A model generated the notes under the pieces. The model did not search any database. It had not been told where the DNA came from and saw only the letters and a list, made by a program, of their open reading frames with translations. DNA of 64,000 nucleotides from Aeromicrobium sp. IC_218. Lineage in GTDB: Bacteria; Actinomycetota; Actinomycetes; Propionibacteriales; Nocardioidaceae. Made by a program: the position numbers and the translations under genes. Within the stretch, counting starts at the first letter, position 1; each line of letters begins with the position of its first letter. This document shows positions 44,703 to 52,249 of this stretch, one piece after another. The stretch spans positions 124,001 through 188,000 of the forward strand of contig NZ_SJXM01000004.1 in NCBI RefSeq assembly GCF_004336805.1, in the 5' to 3' direction.

Positions 44703-44729
44703 ATGATCGGCCCGTCCCTGGCCGATCAT
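44703..44729. repeat. Inverted repeat in the gap before the SGNH gene
   Basis: ATGATCGGCC (44703-44712) and GGCCGATCAT (44720-44729) form a perfect 10-bp stem with a seven-base loop. CTGGCCGATCATC recurs at 41751-41763, where it contains a -10 hexamer. The rest of the 44.63-44.85 kb gap holds the 27-bp duplication and a TAGTCT -10-like hexamer (about 44815-44820) for the SGNH gene. Confidence 0.5.
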
Positions 44730-44851
44730 CGACGAGCGGACACCGGGCGACGTTCAGACATCCCACGGACCAGGGATGTCGTGCCGTTCGTCCCCGCGAA
44801 GAGTGCCGGACACCTAGTCTTCACGACGACCATCACGACCCGGGGACATGC

Positions 44852-45817
44852 ATGCTGAACACCCACGCCCGCCGCTCCGTCACGGCGGCGATCACCCTGG
44901 CGCTCGCCACGATGCTCCTGGGGGGCGTGGGAGCGCCGGCCGTCGCGGCCGAGCAGACCGCTTCGGGAGCCGCCACGGCGCGCCCGACGCCGCTGCGTGC
45001 GAACGTGCCGCTGCAGGTGCGGTCGTCCCGGGGAGCCATGCTCCACGACCGGAAGGGCCGGGCCGTGCGCAACCGGGCCGGGCAGGCCCGCCGGATCGCC
45101 CGCGGCACGGTGCGGACGTACACCCACCGCGTGCGGATCGGGGGGCGCGAGTACCGCCGCATGGCCCGCAAGGGCTACCTGGTGCGGCTCAGCTCGCTGC
45201 GCAGCCTGCCGCCGCGTCCCGTGCCGAAGCCCCGACCTCTGCTGGTGATCCAGGGCGACTCGATCACCTCGCAGTTCAACGATCGGGTGGGCGATCCCCA
45301 ACGAGGCTGGTGGTCGTTCCTCGCCCAGTCCAAGAACGCCCGGGTGCTCACCGACGCGGTCGGTGGCACCGGCTTCGCGAAGCGGGCCGCGGCCAATGGT
45401 GTCGGCTGCGTGACGCCCAGCTTCCGTGAGCGGCTGGGTCGGGTCGCGGCGATGCGACCGGACACGCTCATCGTGGAGGGCGGCCGCAACGACTGGTGGG
45501 ACTGCGGGGTCGGCGCGCTCACGCCCGAGCAGATCGACGCCAACGTCGCGGCGTACTTCGCGGACCTGCAGAAGGTGGTCCGGAGCGCCGGGATCGACCG
45601 GGTGCACGTCGTCACCGTCTGGGGCACCGGGGACGTCGTCGGTCGTGCCCCGGTCGTGGCGGCCGTCCAGGCGCACGCGAGGCTGGCGGGCTACCCCTTC
45701 ACGATGATCGACCTCGTGCAGAAGGAGACCCGGGACGGCACGCACCCGAACGCCGCGGGCAACCAGCGGATCTACCGCACCCTGGCGCCGCTCGTGAAGG
45801 TCGAGCTCGGCCGCTGA
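44852..45817 (+). CDS. Secreted SGNH/GDSL-like hydrolase
   Basis: 321 residues. A signal peptide (about 1-33, cleavage near AVAA) leads to a Pro/Arg-rich basic region (about 35-125), perhaps for cell-wall contact. The SGNH domain follows: block I IQGDSITSQ with Ser137, block II Gly in VGGTGFAK, block III GGRNDWW, and block V DGTHPNAAG with Asp295 and His298. The family includes esterases and acyl deacylases of polysaccharides. A specific substrate cannot be named. ATG 44852 is preferred; another ATG at 44848 is out of frame. It is followed by a hairpin and the tRNA. Confidence 0.85.
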   Translation: MLNTHARRSVTAAITLALATMLLGGVGAPAVAAEQTASGAATARPTPLRANVPLQVRSSRGAMLHDRKGRAVRNRAGQARRIARGTVRTYTHRVRIGGREYRRMARKGYLVRLSSLRSLPPRPVPKPRPLLVIQGDSITSQFNDRVGDPQRGWWSFLAQSKNARVLTDAVGGTGFAKRAAANGVGCVTPSFRERLGRVAAMRPDTLIVEGGRNDWWDCGVGALTPEQIDANVAAYFADLQKVVRSAGIDRVHVVTVWGTGDVVGRAPVVAAVQAHARLAGYPFTMIDLVQKETRDGTHPNAAGNQRIYRTLAPLVKVELGR

Positions 45818-45825
45818 CCACACGC

Positions 45826-45861
45826 CGAAGGGCCCGCCACCTCGCGGTGACGGGCCCTTCG
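45826..45861 (+). terminator. Terminator after the SGNH gene
   Basis: CGAAGGGCCCG pairs with CGGGCCCTTCG (45826-45836 with 45851-45861). The loop contains a further CACC/GGTG stem, separated by a C-A mismatch. It ends four bases before the encoded CCA end of the convergent tRNA gene. Confidence 0.8.
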
Positions 45862-45864
45862 CCG

Positions 45865-45938
45865 TGGAGCCGATGACGGGAATCGAACCCGCGTGTCTTG
45901 CTTGGGAAGCAAGCGCTCTGCCATTGAGCTACATCGGC
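45865..45938 (-). tRNA. tRNA-Gly (anticodon CCC)
   Basis: The 71-nt body folds cleanly. The acceptor GCCGATG pairs with CATCGGC, the D arm is GCTC/GAGC, and the anticodon stem CTTGC/GCAAG closes the loop TTCCCAA with anticodon CCC. The T arm is GCGGG/CCCGT (one G-U pair) around TTCGATT. The discriminator is T, as usual for glycine, and CCA is encoded in the DNA (45865-45867). It reads GGG codons. Confidence 0.96.
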
Positions 45939-46022
45939 GGACGACCTCACGGTCGAGCGCTCCTACTGTAGCCATCCCGCAGGCGCGCCCGCTCCAGGCC
46001 CGCCCACGCTAGGGTTTGCGAC

Positions 46023-46598
46023 GTGCTGCTCTCCGACCGCGACATCCTGGCCGAGATCGACGCCGACCGCGTGCGCCTCGACCCGCTCGACCGGGGCATG
46101 ATCCAGCCGTCCAGCATCGACGTGCGCCTGGACAAGTTCTTCCGGGTGTTCGACAACCACAAGTACCCGCACATCGACCCGGCGGTCGACCAGTCCGACC
46201 TGACCCGCGAGGTCGAGGTCGCGAGCGGCGACGAGTTCATCCTCCACCCGGGCGAGTTCGTGCTCGGGTCGACGTACGAGCTGGTCACGCTGCCCGACGA
46301 CGTCGCGGCGCGCCTGGAGGGCAAGTCGTCCCTCGGCCGGCTCGGCCTGCTGACGCACTCCACCGCCGGCTTCATCGACCCGGGCTTCTCCGGCCACGTG
46401 ACGCTCGAGCTGGCCAACGTCGCGACCCTGCCGATCAAGCTCTACCCGGGCATGAAGATCGGGCAGCTGTGCTTCTTCCGGCTCACGTCGCCGGCCGAGA
46501 ACCCGTACGGCTCGGCCGTCTACGGCTCGCGCTACCAGGGCCAGCGCGGACCGACGCCGTCGCGTTCGCACGCCAGCTTCCACCGCACCCCGATCTGA
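46023..46598 (+). CDS. dcd: dCTP deaminase (possibly bifunctional with dUTPase)
   Basis: 191 residues of the trimeric dUTPase/Dcd fold. The motifs are [10 protein letters not shown], the active-site [32 protein letters not shown] (with the Ser-Arg and Glu of the nucleotide site), [10 protein letters not shown] and the C-terminal [15 protein letters not shown] lid. It deaminates dCTP toward dUTP; actinomycete enzymes of this length usually also hydrolyse dUTP to dUMP, which I infer here. GTG 46023 lies seven bases after TAGGGT (46010-46015): leaderless. Confidence 0.95.
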   Translation: MLLSDRDILAEIDADRVRLDPLDRGMIQPSSIDVRLDKFFRVFDNHKYPHIDPAVDQSDLTREVEVASGDEFILHPGEFVLGSTYELVTLPDDVAARLEGKSSLGRLGLLTHSTAGFIDPGFSGHVTLELANVATLPIKLYPGMKIGQLCFFRLTSPAENPYGSAVYGSRYQGQRGPTPSRSHASFHRTPI

Positions 46599-46610
46599 CC
46601 GTGCCGCCGC

Positions 46611-46624
46611 GTGACCTGGGTCGC
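46611..46624 (+). promoter_or_regulatory. Imperfect GlxR/CRP-like site upstream of the thioesterase gene
   Basis: GTGACCTGGGTCGC matches the bkd operator at 19688-19703 except for one base in the right half. It lies about 67 bp before the start predicted from the TAGCCT hexamer (46673-46678), a position typical of CRP-type activation. Confidence 0.35.
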
Positions 46625-46716
46625 GTGGCGAACCAGACACCTGCGCGAGGCGGTCCGGACGCGTCCCCCGCGTAGCCTTGAGGGTCGGTGACGACGACGA
46701 CCCAGGGGGACGAGCG

Positions 46717-47226
46717 GTGGACGGCAAGACCTGCAGGGACTCCCTGGTGATCCGGACGTCGCGGATCTTCCCCGACGCCGTCAACGACCACAACACATTG
46801 TTCGGCGGCCGGCTCATGAGCGACATCGACATGACCGCGTCCATCGCCGCCGTCCGGCACACCCGCACCGCCGTGGTCACCGCGTCGACCGACTCGGTCG
46901 ACTTCCTCTCGCCGATCCGGCCCGGCCACTCGATGTGCCTGGAGTCCTACGTCAGCTGGACCGGACGCACCTCGGTCGAGGTGTTCACCAAGGTCATCGC
47001 CGAGGACCTCAAGACCGGTGACCGCACCGTCGCCGCCACCGCGTTCCTCACGTTCGTGGCGCTGGACGACGACGGCCGCCCGGCCCCGGTGCCGCCGGTC
47101 GTGCCGGAGAGCGTCGAGGAGGTCTTCCTGCACGAGACCGGCGACCTGCGCGCCGAGCAGCGCCGCGACCACCGGCGCCAGTCGCAGGACCTCGCCCGCG
47201 TCCTCACCGCCGACCGGCCCTGGTGA
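46717..47226 (+). CDS. Acyl-CoA thioesterase, hotdog fold (YciA/ACOT type)
   Basis: 169 residues. The catalytic segment DAVNDHNTLFGGRLMSDIDMTASIAAVRH (about 20-48) contains the Asn and Asp of BACH/YciA thioesterases. The later CLESYVSWTGRTSVEVFTKVIAEDLKTG strand-turn pattern completes the hotdog. These enzymes hydrolyse acyl-CoAs of various length. The C-terminal 35 residues are charged (ETGDLRAEQRRDHRRQS). The start is GTG 46717, with AGGGGGA eight bases upstream; a longer frame to 46678 is less likely. Confidence 0.88.
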   Translation: MDGKTCRDSLVIRTSRIFPDAVNDHNTLFGGRLMSDIDMTASIAAVRHTRTAVVTASTDSVDFLSPIRPGHSMCLESYVSWTGRTSVEVFTKVIAEDLKTGDRTVAATAFLTFVALDDDGRPAPVPPVVPESVEEVFLHETGDLRAEQRRDHRRQSQDLARVLTADRPW

Positions 47227-47235
47227 GCGCCGGGC

Positions 47236-47550
47236 TCAGCGCGCGAGCTTGAGCCCGATGACGCAGCCGATGATGCCGGCCAGCAGCAGCACCTTCACCA
47301 CGCTGGCCTGCTCGTCGCCGGTGGCCATGCCGTAGGCGACGGTCAGGGTGGCACCGATCGCGACCCAGACCGCGTAGGCGGTGCCGGTCGGGATGGATCG
47401 CATGGCGTAGGCCAGGCCGACCATCGAGGCGGACACGGCGGCGGCGAAGACGAGCGAGGGCGCCAGGCGGGTGAACCCCTCGGTCTTGCCGAGGGCGACG
47501 GCCCACACGGCCTCGAGGGCGCCGGAGACGATCAGGACGAGCCAGGACAC
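47236..47550 (-). CDS. SMR-family exporter, SugE/Gdx (guanidinium exporter) type
   Basis: 104 residues with four membrane helices. The first helix carries the central Glu in SGALEAVWAVALGKTEGFTR; this WAVALGKTEGF wording separates the SugE/Gdx branch (guanidinium export) from EmrE-like multidrug pumps. Conserved SIPTGTAYAVWVAIGA follows in helix 3. It acts as an antiparallel dimer. A single gene is present, with no partner SMR gene beside it. GTG 47550 has TAGGAG six bases upstream, inside a pairing element that could hide it. Confidence 0.9.
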   Translation of the reverse strand: MSWLVLIVSGALEAVWAVALGKTEGFTRLAPSLVFAAAVSASMVGLAYAMRSIPTGTAYAVWVAIGATLTVAYGMATGDEQASVVKVLLLAGIIGCVIGLKLAR

Positions 47551-47556
47551 GAGGGA

Positions 47557-47637
47557 CTCCTACCGGCCGTCTTGTCGCGTTCCGGGTACGGCTCCCTCGT
47601 CCGGTCAGCCGCGTGGGGGCTGCGGGCCCGACGGTAG
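47557..47637 (-). promoter_or_regulatory. Structured leader of the SugE gene, candidate riboswitch
   Basis: On the minus strand CTACCG (47632-47637) can pair with CGGTAG (47560-47565), closing a 78-nt domain and covering half of the ribosome binding site TAGGAG (47557-47562). A competing pairing CCGTC/GACGG (47630-47634 with 47567-47571) would leave TAGGAG free. An inner CGGCT/AGCCG hairpin is also possible. A ligand-controlled switch would fit a guanidinium exporter, but I do not see a full match to the known guanidine-I, -II or -III consensus. Confidence 0.4.
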
Positions 47638-47642
47638 CAACG

Positions 47643-48161
47643 TCAGGACGCCGGGGCCAGCCGCTGGAAGAGCACGTGGTCCTGCCAGCGTCCGGCGATG
47701 TGCAGGTACTGCGGCGCCAGGCCGTACTGCTCGAACCCGTTCTTGGCCAGGACGCGCTGGGACGCCCGGTTGTCGAGCAGCGTCGCCGCCTCCACGCGGT
47801 GCAGGCCCAGGTGGTCGAAGGCATACGTCGTGGCCTCGCCCAGCGCGCGGGTCATCACCCCGTGGCCGGCGAACCGCTCGGACATCCAGTAGCCGACGGC
47901 GCACGACATGAACGCGCGCCGCACGACGCCCGTGAGCGTCAGCGCCCCGACGAGGCGGCCGTCCACGACGACGCCGAACGGGTAGGCCATCCCGGCCGCG
48001 TGGGCGGCGATGAGCTGCTTGAGCTCCTCGCGCTGGCCCGCGGCGGTGAAGAACGACTCCTCGCGCTCGGGCTCGTACGGCGCGAGCCGCTCGCGCTCGG
48101 CCGCGCGCACCACCGCGAGCTCGTCGGCGTCGTCCAGGTTCAGGATCCGCAGCACGTCCAC
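47643..48161 (-). CDS. RimJ/RimL-like GNAT acetyltransferase
   Basis: 172 residues of the RimJ/RimL branch: LAPYEPEREESFFTAAGQREEL near the start, then VDGRLVGALTLTGVVRRAFMSCAVGYWMSERFAGHGVMTRAL (acetyl-CoA motif) and HRVEAATLLDNRASQRVLAKNGFEQYGLAPQYL. Members acetylate protein N-termini or small amines. The GTG at 48161 is six bases from a minus-strand TAGGGT (48168-48173), leaderless. It precedes the sugE leader in the same direction by 92 bp. Confidence 0.9.
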   Translation of the reverse strand: MDVLRILNLDDADELAVVRAAERERLAPYEPEREESFFTAAGQREELKQLIAAHAAGMAYPFGVVVDGRLVGALTLTGVVRRAFMSCAVGYWMSERFAGHGVMTRALGEATTYAFDHLGLHRVEAATLLDNRASQRVLAKNGFEQYGLAPQYLHIAGRWQDHVLFQRLAPAS

Positions 48162-48304
48162 GCCCGCACCCTAGGGCGACCCCGACCCGTCCGCCCGTCG
48201 GCTCGGGGTCGCGCCCCGGGTGCCGCCAGGGTCGCTCCCCGATGTGGCGGAGGGGGTTCGAGCTCGAGATTGGTCGTGCACCCACCGACCACCCAGGAGC
48301 AGTC

Positions 48305-49234
48305 ATGATCCAGGCCCGCGCCCTCACCAAGCGCTTCGGCGACAAGACCGCCGTGGACGGCCTCGACTTCACCGTCGAGCCCGGCCGCGTCACCGGCTTC
48401 CTCGGCCCGAACGGCGCCGGCAAGTCCACCACCATGCGGATGGTGCTGGGCCTGGACCGGCCGACGAGCGGCTCGGTCACGGTCAACGGCCGGGCCTACG
48501 CCGACTCCCCGGCGCCGCTGCGCCAGATCGGCGCCCTGCTGGACGCCCACGCCATCCACCCGGGCCGCTCGGCCCGCGACCACCTGCGCTGGATGGCCGC
48601 CAGCAACGGCATCCCCACCCACCGCGTCGGCGAGGTGCTCGACCTCGTCGGCCTCGACACCGTGGCCGGCCAGCGCGCCGGACGCTTCTCGCTCGGCATG
48701 GGCCAGCGGCTCGGCATCGCCGCCGCGCTGCTCGGCGACCCGCCGGTGGTCGTGCTGGACGAGCCGGTCAACGGCCTGGACCCCGAGGGCATCCGCTGGG
48801 TGCGCCACCTGGCCCGCCAGCTGGCCGACGAGGGCCGCACGGTGTTCGTCTCCAGCCACCTGATGTCGGAGATGGCGCTCATGGCGGACCACCTGCTGGT
48901 CATCGGCCGCGGCCGGATCCTCGCCGACACCAGCATGCAGCGCTTCCTCACCGACCACGCCACGTCGTTCGTGCGGGTCAAGGCGCCCGGCCTGCCGGCC
49001 GTCGCCACCCTGCTCGACCGCGCCGGCCTCGACCTCGAGCGGGTCGACGACGCCCTCCACGTGACGGGCCTGGACGCCGCCGGCGTCGGCGAGCTCGTCG
49101 GCCGCGAGGGCCACGTGCTGCACGAGCTGACCCTCGTCCAGTCCTCGCTCGAGGACGCCTTCATGCGGCTCACCGCCGACAGCGTCGAGTACCGCACCCA
49201 CGCCCCCGCCGAGCTCGAAGGAGCCTCCGCATGA
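48305..49234 (+). CDS. ABC transporter ATP-binding protein (DrrA/CcmA-like)
   Basis: 309 residues. Walker A GPNGAGKS (about 37-44), a short Q-loop region, a divergent signature FSLGMGQRLGIAAAL, Walker B VVVLDEPVNGLDPEG and a switch His (SSHLMSEM). The C-terminal 80 residues (VRVKAPGLPAVATLL ... SSLEDAFMRLT) are the extra domain of drug-export-type ATPases. It drives the adjacent permease. The ATG at 48305 is supported by AGGAG; upstream in-frame codons are rejected. The overlap with the permease gene is four bases. Confidence 0.93.
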   Translation: MIQARALTKRFGDKTAVDGLDFTVEPGRVTGFLGPNGAGKSTTMRMVLGLDRPTSGSVTVNGRAYADSPAPLRQIGALLDAHAIHPGRSARDHLRWMAASNGIPTHRVGEVLDLVGLDTVAGQRAGRFSLGMGQRLGIAAALLGDPPVVVLDEPVNGLDPEGIRWVRHLARQLADEGRTVFVSSHLMSEMALMADHLLVIGRGRILADTSMQRFLTDHATSFVRVKAPGLPAVATLLDRAGLDLERVDDALHVTGLDAAGVGELVGREGHVLHELTLVQSSLEDAFMRLTADSVEYRTHAPAELEGASA

Positions 49235-50040
49235 CCACGCTCACCCGCCCCGCGGCCCCGGCCGACACGTCGGCCCGCGCCGGCTTCCCGCAGGCCGTCC
49301 GGGCCGAGTGGCTCAAGCTCTGGAGCGTCCGCTCGACCTGGTGGACCGTCGCCGCCACCATCGGCCTGGGCGGCTTCATGACGATCCTCATCTGCGCGCT
49401 CAACGCCGAGTGGCTGGCCAGCGCCGACGCCGACGAGGCGCCTGCGACGTTCCTGACCTGGGGACTCATGCTGGCCCAGATCTGCGCAGTCGTGCTGGGC
49501 GCGCTGGTCGTCACCGGCGAGTACTCGACCGGCATGGTGCGGACGTCGTTCGCCGCCGTGCCCTCGCGCGGACGCGTCATGGCCGCCAAGTCGGTGGTGC
49601 TGTCCGGCGTCCTGCTCGTGCTCGGCGTCGTGGTCGCGCTGATCGGCTACGCGGGCGGCAACTGGTTCTTCGAGCGGGAGGGCATCGGGGTGCCGCTCGA
49701 GGGCGACATGCTGCGCGCGGTGCTCGGCAGCGGGTTGTTCCTGGCCGGCATCGGCCTGTTCACGGTGGCGGTCGGGTTCATCCTGCGGCACACGGCCGGG
49801 ACGATCTCGGCGGTGCTCGCGCTCATGCTCATCGTGGGCAACATGGTGTCGCTGCTGCCGGGCGCGACCGGCGAGTGGCTGACCAAGCTCATGCCCGGCA
49901 ACGCCGGCTCCGGCATCGCCCAGGCGATCGCCTGGAACCCGGACCTGCTCAGCCCGTGGGCCGGCTTCGGCGTGTTCGTCCTCGAGACGTCCGCGCTGAT
50001 GGCGCTGGCGTGGATGGTCGTGCGACGGCGCGACGCCTGA
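49231..50040 (+). CDS. ABC-2 type transporter permease
   Basis: 269 residues with six membrane helices. The N-terminal cytoplasmic AVRAEWLKLWSVRSTWWT is the typical coupling helix start of ABC-2 permeases of the YxlG/NatB kind. GEYSTGMVRTSFAAVPSRGRVMAAK and GNAGSGIAQAIAWNPDLLSPWAGF are family landmarks. It is half of an exporter of unknown substrate, often an antibiotic or lipid in this group. The ATG at 49231 overlaps the ATPase stop (ATGA). Confidence 0.9.
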   Translation: MTTLTRPAAPADTSARAGFPQAVRAEWLKLWSVRSTWWTVAATIGLGGFMTILICALNAEWLASADADEAPATFLTWGLMLAQICAVVLGALVVTGEYSTGMVRTSFAAVPSRGRVMAAKSVVLSGVLLVLGVVVALIGYAGGNWFFEREGIGVPLEGDMLRAVLGSGLFLAGIGLFTVAVGFILRHTAGTISAVLALMLIVGNMVSLLPGATGEWLTKLMPGNAGSGIAQAIAWNPDLLSPWAGFGVFVLETSALMALAWMVVRRRDA

Positions 50041-50061
50041 CGTCGCACCGTGGGCTCGCGA

Positions 50062-50089
50062 GGGGCCGGACGCTCAGGCGTCCGGCCCC
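50062..50089. terminator. Bidirectional terminator
   Basis: A 12-bp perfect stem (50062-50073 with 50078-50089) and the tetraloop TCAG separate the ABC permease gene and the convergent GNAT gene. The stop codon of the latter lies in the loop. Confidence 0.8.
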
Positions 50090-50637
50090 GTCGCGCGTCC
50101 GGGGCCGCGGTACAGCACGTGGCGCTGCAGCGGGTGCCCGTCGGGCAGGTGGGGGTGGTCGAAGTCGTCGGCCGGGTCGTGCGTGAGCCCGATCCGCTCC
50201 ATGACCCGGCGGCTGCGCCCGTTGCCGACGGCGGTGAACGACACCACCTCGTCGAGCCCGAGCTCGTCCCGGCCGAACCGGACGGCCTCGCGCGCCGCCT
50301 CGCTGGCGTACCCATGGCCCCACCACGGACGCGCGAGCCGCCAGCCGACCTCGACGGCCGGGGTGAACGGGGCCTCGAAGCCGGGCACGGAGAGTCCCAC
50401 GAAGCCGGCGAACGGCGTCACGTCCGGCGCCTCGAGCGCCCACAGGCCCCAGCCGCGCTCGTCCAGGCCCGTGGCGATGCGGTCGGCGAGCGCGTCGCTG
50501 GCCTCGCGGTCGAGCGGGGCGGGGAAGTGCTCCATGACGACCGGGTCGGCGTTGAGCGCCGCGAACGGCTCCCGGTCCTCGGGCCGCCACGGTCGCAGGC
50601 GTAGCCGAACGGTCTCCAGGGTGGTTGCCGGGCGCAT
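50074..50637 (-). CDS. RimJ/RimL-like GNAT acetyltransferase
   Basis: 187 residues: TVRLRLRPWRPEDREPFAALNADP, GWGLWALEAPDVTPFAGFVGL, VEVGWRLARPWWGHGYASEAAREAVRFG (acetyl-CoA loop) and VVSFTAVGNGRSRRVMERIGL. This is the classic RimJ/RimL 'pseudo-ribosomal' branch that often acetylates small molecules. The ATG at 50637 is chosen: a GATGCT hexamer (minus strand 50644-50649) lies six bases upstream, and homology begins at MRPATTLET. Its last codons lie in the terminator stem. Confidence 0.9.
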   Translation of the reverse strand: MRPATTLETVRLRLRPWRPEDREPFAALNADPVVMEHFPAPLDREASDALADRIATGLDERGWGLWALEAPDVTPFAGFVGLSVPGFEAPFTPAVEVGWRLARPWWGHGYASEAAREAVRFGRDELGLDEVVSFTAVGNGRSRRVMERIGLTHDPADDFDHPHLPDGHPLQRHVLYRGPGRATGPDA

Positions 50638-50709
50638 GTGTCGAGCATCGCACGGGCACTTCCGAAAAAACGGTTTGCCGCGACCCGTCGCGGCACTAGG
50701 GTTCCGTGC

Positions 50710-50781
50710 ATGCTTCCCCACCGCATCGCTGCGCCCTGCCCTGGCGCGGTCGTCCCTCCCGGCCCGGGAGGCCCCGCGTGA
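50710..50781 (+). CDS. Candidate leaderless 23-residue leader peptide coupled to the PfkB kinase
   Basis: A TAGGGT hexamer at 50697-50702 ends seven bases before this ATG, so the mRNA probably starts here. The frame encodes 23 residues (MLPHRIAAPCPG..., Pro-rich at the end) and its TGA overlaps the GTG start of the kinase gene (GTGA). The 140-bp gap from 50638 to 50777 holds this leader, both divergent promoters and an unusual A6 tract near 50665-50670. Confidence 0.4.
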   Translation: MLPHRIAAPCPGAVVPPGPGGPA

Positions 50782-51662
50782 GCCACGTCCTGGTCATCGG
50801 GGACGTCCGCGACGACATCAGCGTCGTGCAGGAGACGCGGCTGCGGGCCGACGACGACACGACCTCCAGCATCCGCACACGTCCGGGCGGCTCGGCCGCC
50901 AACGTCGCGGCCTGGGTCGCGCACCTGGGCGTCGACGTCGCGTTCGTCGGCAAGGCCGGCGTCGACGGGGCGACCAAGCACGCCCGCTTCCTGGAGGCCC
51001 ACGGCGTCCGGGCGCACGTCGCCACCGCGCGGGACGCGATCACCGGCACCGCCGTCATCTCGGTCGACCCGGCCACGCGCATCGACTACGAGGACCGCGG
51101 CGCCAACAGCCTCCTGACCCTCGAGGACGTGCCGGAGGAGGTCTGGGACGGCGTCATCCACGTGCACCTGACCGGCCAGTCGTTCTTCGACGAGCGCACC
51201 CGACCCGTCGCGCAGGCCGTGGTCCAGCGGGCCCGCGAGGCCGGCGTGACGACGAGCGTCGACCCCGGCTGCCTCGTGCTCCTGCGCCAGGTCGGCGCGG
51301 ACGTCTTCCTGGACTGGGTCACCGGCGTCACGGTGCTCATGCCCGACCTCGACGAGGGCCGCGTGCTGGCCGGCAAGGACGACCCGCACGACGTGCTGGA
51401 CGTGCTCGGTGCCCGCGTTGGACGCGTCATGCTCACCCTCGGCGCCGACGGCGCGCTGTACGGCGGACGCGGGCGAGAGACGGTCGCGGTTCCCGCCGCG
51501 ACGTGCGACCCGATCGACGTCACCGGGGCCGGCGACGCCACCGTCGCGGGGTACCTCGCGGCCCGCGCCCACGGCGCGGAGGCCGAGGAGGCGCTGGTGC
51601 GCGCGATGGAGGCCGCGGCCGCCTGCATCACCCGTGGCGGCGCCCGCCCCCACCTGGCCTAG
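50778..51662 (+). CDS. PfkB-family carbohydrate kinase (ribokinase-like)
   Basis: 294 residues. PfkB signature 1 is near TRPGGSAANVAAWVAHLGVDVAFVGKAG (di-Gly substrate lid) and signature 2 is DPIDVTGAGDATVAGYLAA, with catalytic Asp253. The ATP anion hole GAGD is intact. Substrates of this family are sugars or nucleosides, and none can be fixed here. GTG 50778 has GGGAGG six bases upstream, and the start overlaps the leader-peptide stop. The stop codon overlaps, in opposite sense, the stop of the remnant at 51659. Confidence 0.9.
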   Translation: MSHVLVIGDVRDDISVVQETRLRADDDTTSSIRTRPGGSAANVAAWVAHLGVDVAFVGKAGVDGATKHARFLEAHGVRAHVATARDAITGTAVISVDPATRIDYEDRGANSLLTLEDVPEEVWDGVIHVHLTGQSFFDERTRPVAQAVVQRAREAGVTTSVDPGCLVLLRQVGADVFLDWVTGVTVLMPDLDEGRVLAGKDDPHDVLDVLGARVGRVMLTLGADGALYGGRGRETVAVPAATCDPIDVTGAGDATVAGYLAARAHGAEAEEALVRAMEAAAACITRGGARPHLA

Positions 51663-51703
51663 GACTCGCCCTCGGCCTCGTCGAAGCCGTCGGGGTCGAG
51701 CTC
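51659..51703 (-). pseudogene. 3' remnant of a duplicated lipoprotein gene
   Basis: Read on the minus strand the segment encodes ELDPDGFDEAEGES and a stop, closely matching the end of the lipoprotein at 52250-52825 (VDPAGFDEAEAGS). It follows the lipoprotein gene at 51702 in another frame. It is the trace of a duplicated 3' end, or of a frameshift that shortened that gene. Confidence 0.6.
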
Positions 51704-52241
51704 ACGGCTCGAGGTCGTCGGTGGACACCTCGGCGACGGCGGCGGCCACCAGGGGACGCAGGCGAGCAGCCGCGTCCTCGCCCGTCGGCGTCGTGTCGGC
51801 CACGGTCAGCTGCGCGGTGACCTGGAGGCCGTCCCACACCCCCCAGGCCGTCGGTCCCTCGGCGGTCGCCGCGTCGCTGCTGGTGCAGACCAGACCGTCC
51901 GCCCCGGCGACGTCGAGCGGCAGCGGCCGCTCGCACTGCGACCGCGAGGCCTCGACGTCGGAGAGCACCTTGTCCTCGGACTCGACGGCCCGTACCTGCG
52001 TGATCGCCCCGTACCCGCCGTCGCCCAAGACCCGGCAGCCCAGGACGTTCGACGCCGCACCTCCGCCGTCGACCGACTCGTCCTCGCGACCGGTCGGCTC
52101 GGAGCCGAGGGCGTCGCTCGCCGCCTCGTCGCTGATCCACGCGCATCCGTCGAGCTCGGCCTGCTCGGGCTCCTCGGAGCCGGTGCATGCGGCAAGACCG
52201 AGCAGCATCGCGAAGGTCGTCGCCACGGCGCGAGCGGCCAC
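51702..52241 (-). CDS. ESX-linked lipoprotein, about 179 aa (paralogue 1)
   Basis: A short lipoprotein signal ends in LGLAAC (Cys19), followed by a Glu-rich linker and a domain of about 150 residues with four Cys (DGCAWIS, VLGCRVL, SQCERP, GLVCTSS). The order and spacing copy the next gene (GLVC/GVC, ARLR near the end), so the two are tandem paralogues. The pattern is like the DUF3558 kind of actinomycete lipoproteins, but I cannot confirm this. The GTG start at 52241 is approximate; GTG 52226 is an alternative. It is the last gene of the minus-strand ESX set. Confidence 0.72.
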   Translation of the reverse strand: MAARAVATTFAMLLGLAACTGSEEPEQAELDGCAWISDEAASDALGSEPTGREDESVDGGGAASNVLGCRVLGDGGYGAITQVRAVESEDKVLSDVEASRSQCERPLPLDVAGADGLVCTSSDAATAEGPTAWGVWDGLQVTAQLTVADTTPTGEDAAARLRPLVAAAVAEVSTDDLEP

Positions 52242-52249
52242 GTGCGGGG

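Noticed and set aside
45865-45938. An integration site at the tRNA-Gly gene
   Set aside because: The tRNA is complete, and no second copy of its 3' end or integrase gene occurs in the window.
47560-47637. A firm call of a guanidine-I riboswitch before the SugE gene
   Set aside because: The typical conserved blocks of guanidine-I, and the ACGR hairpin pair of guanidine-II, could not be matched; only a candidate structured leader is reported.
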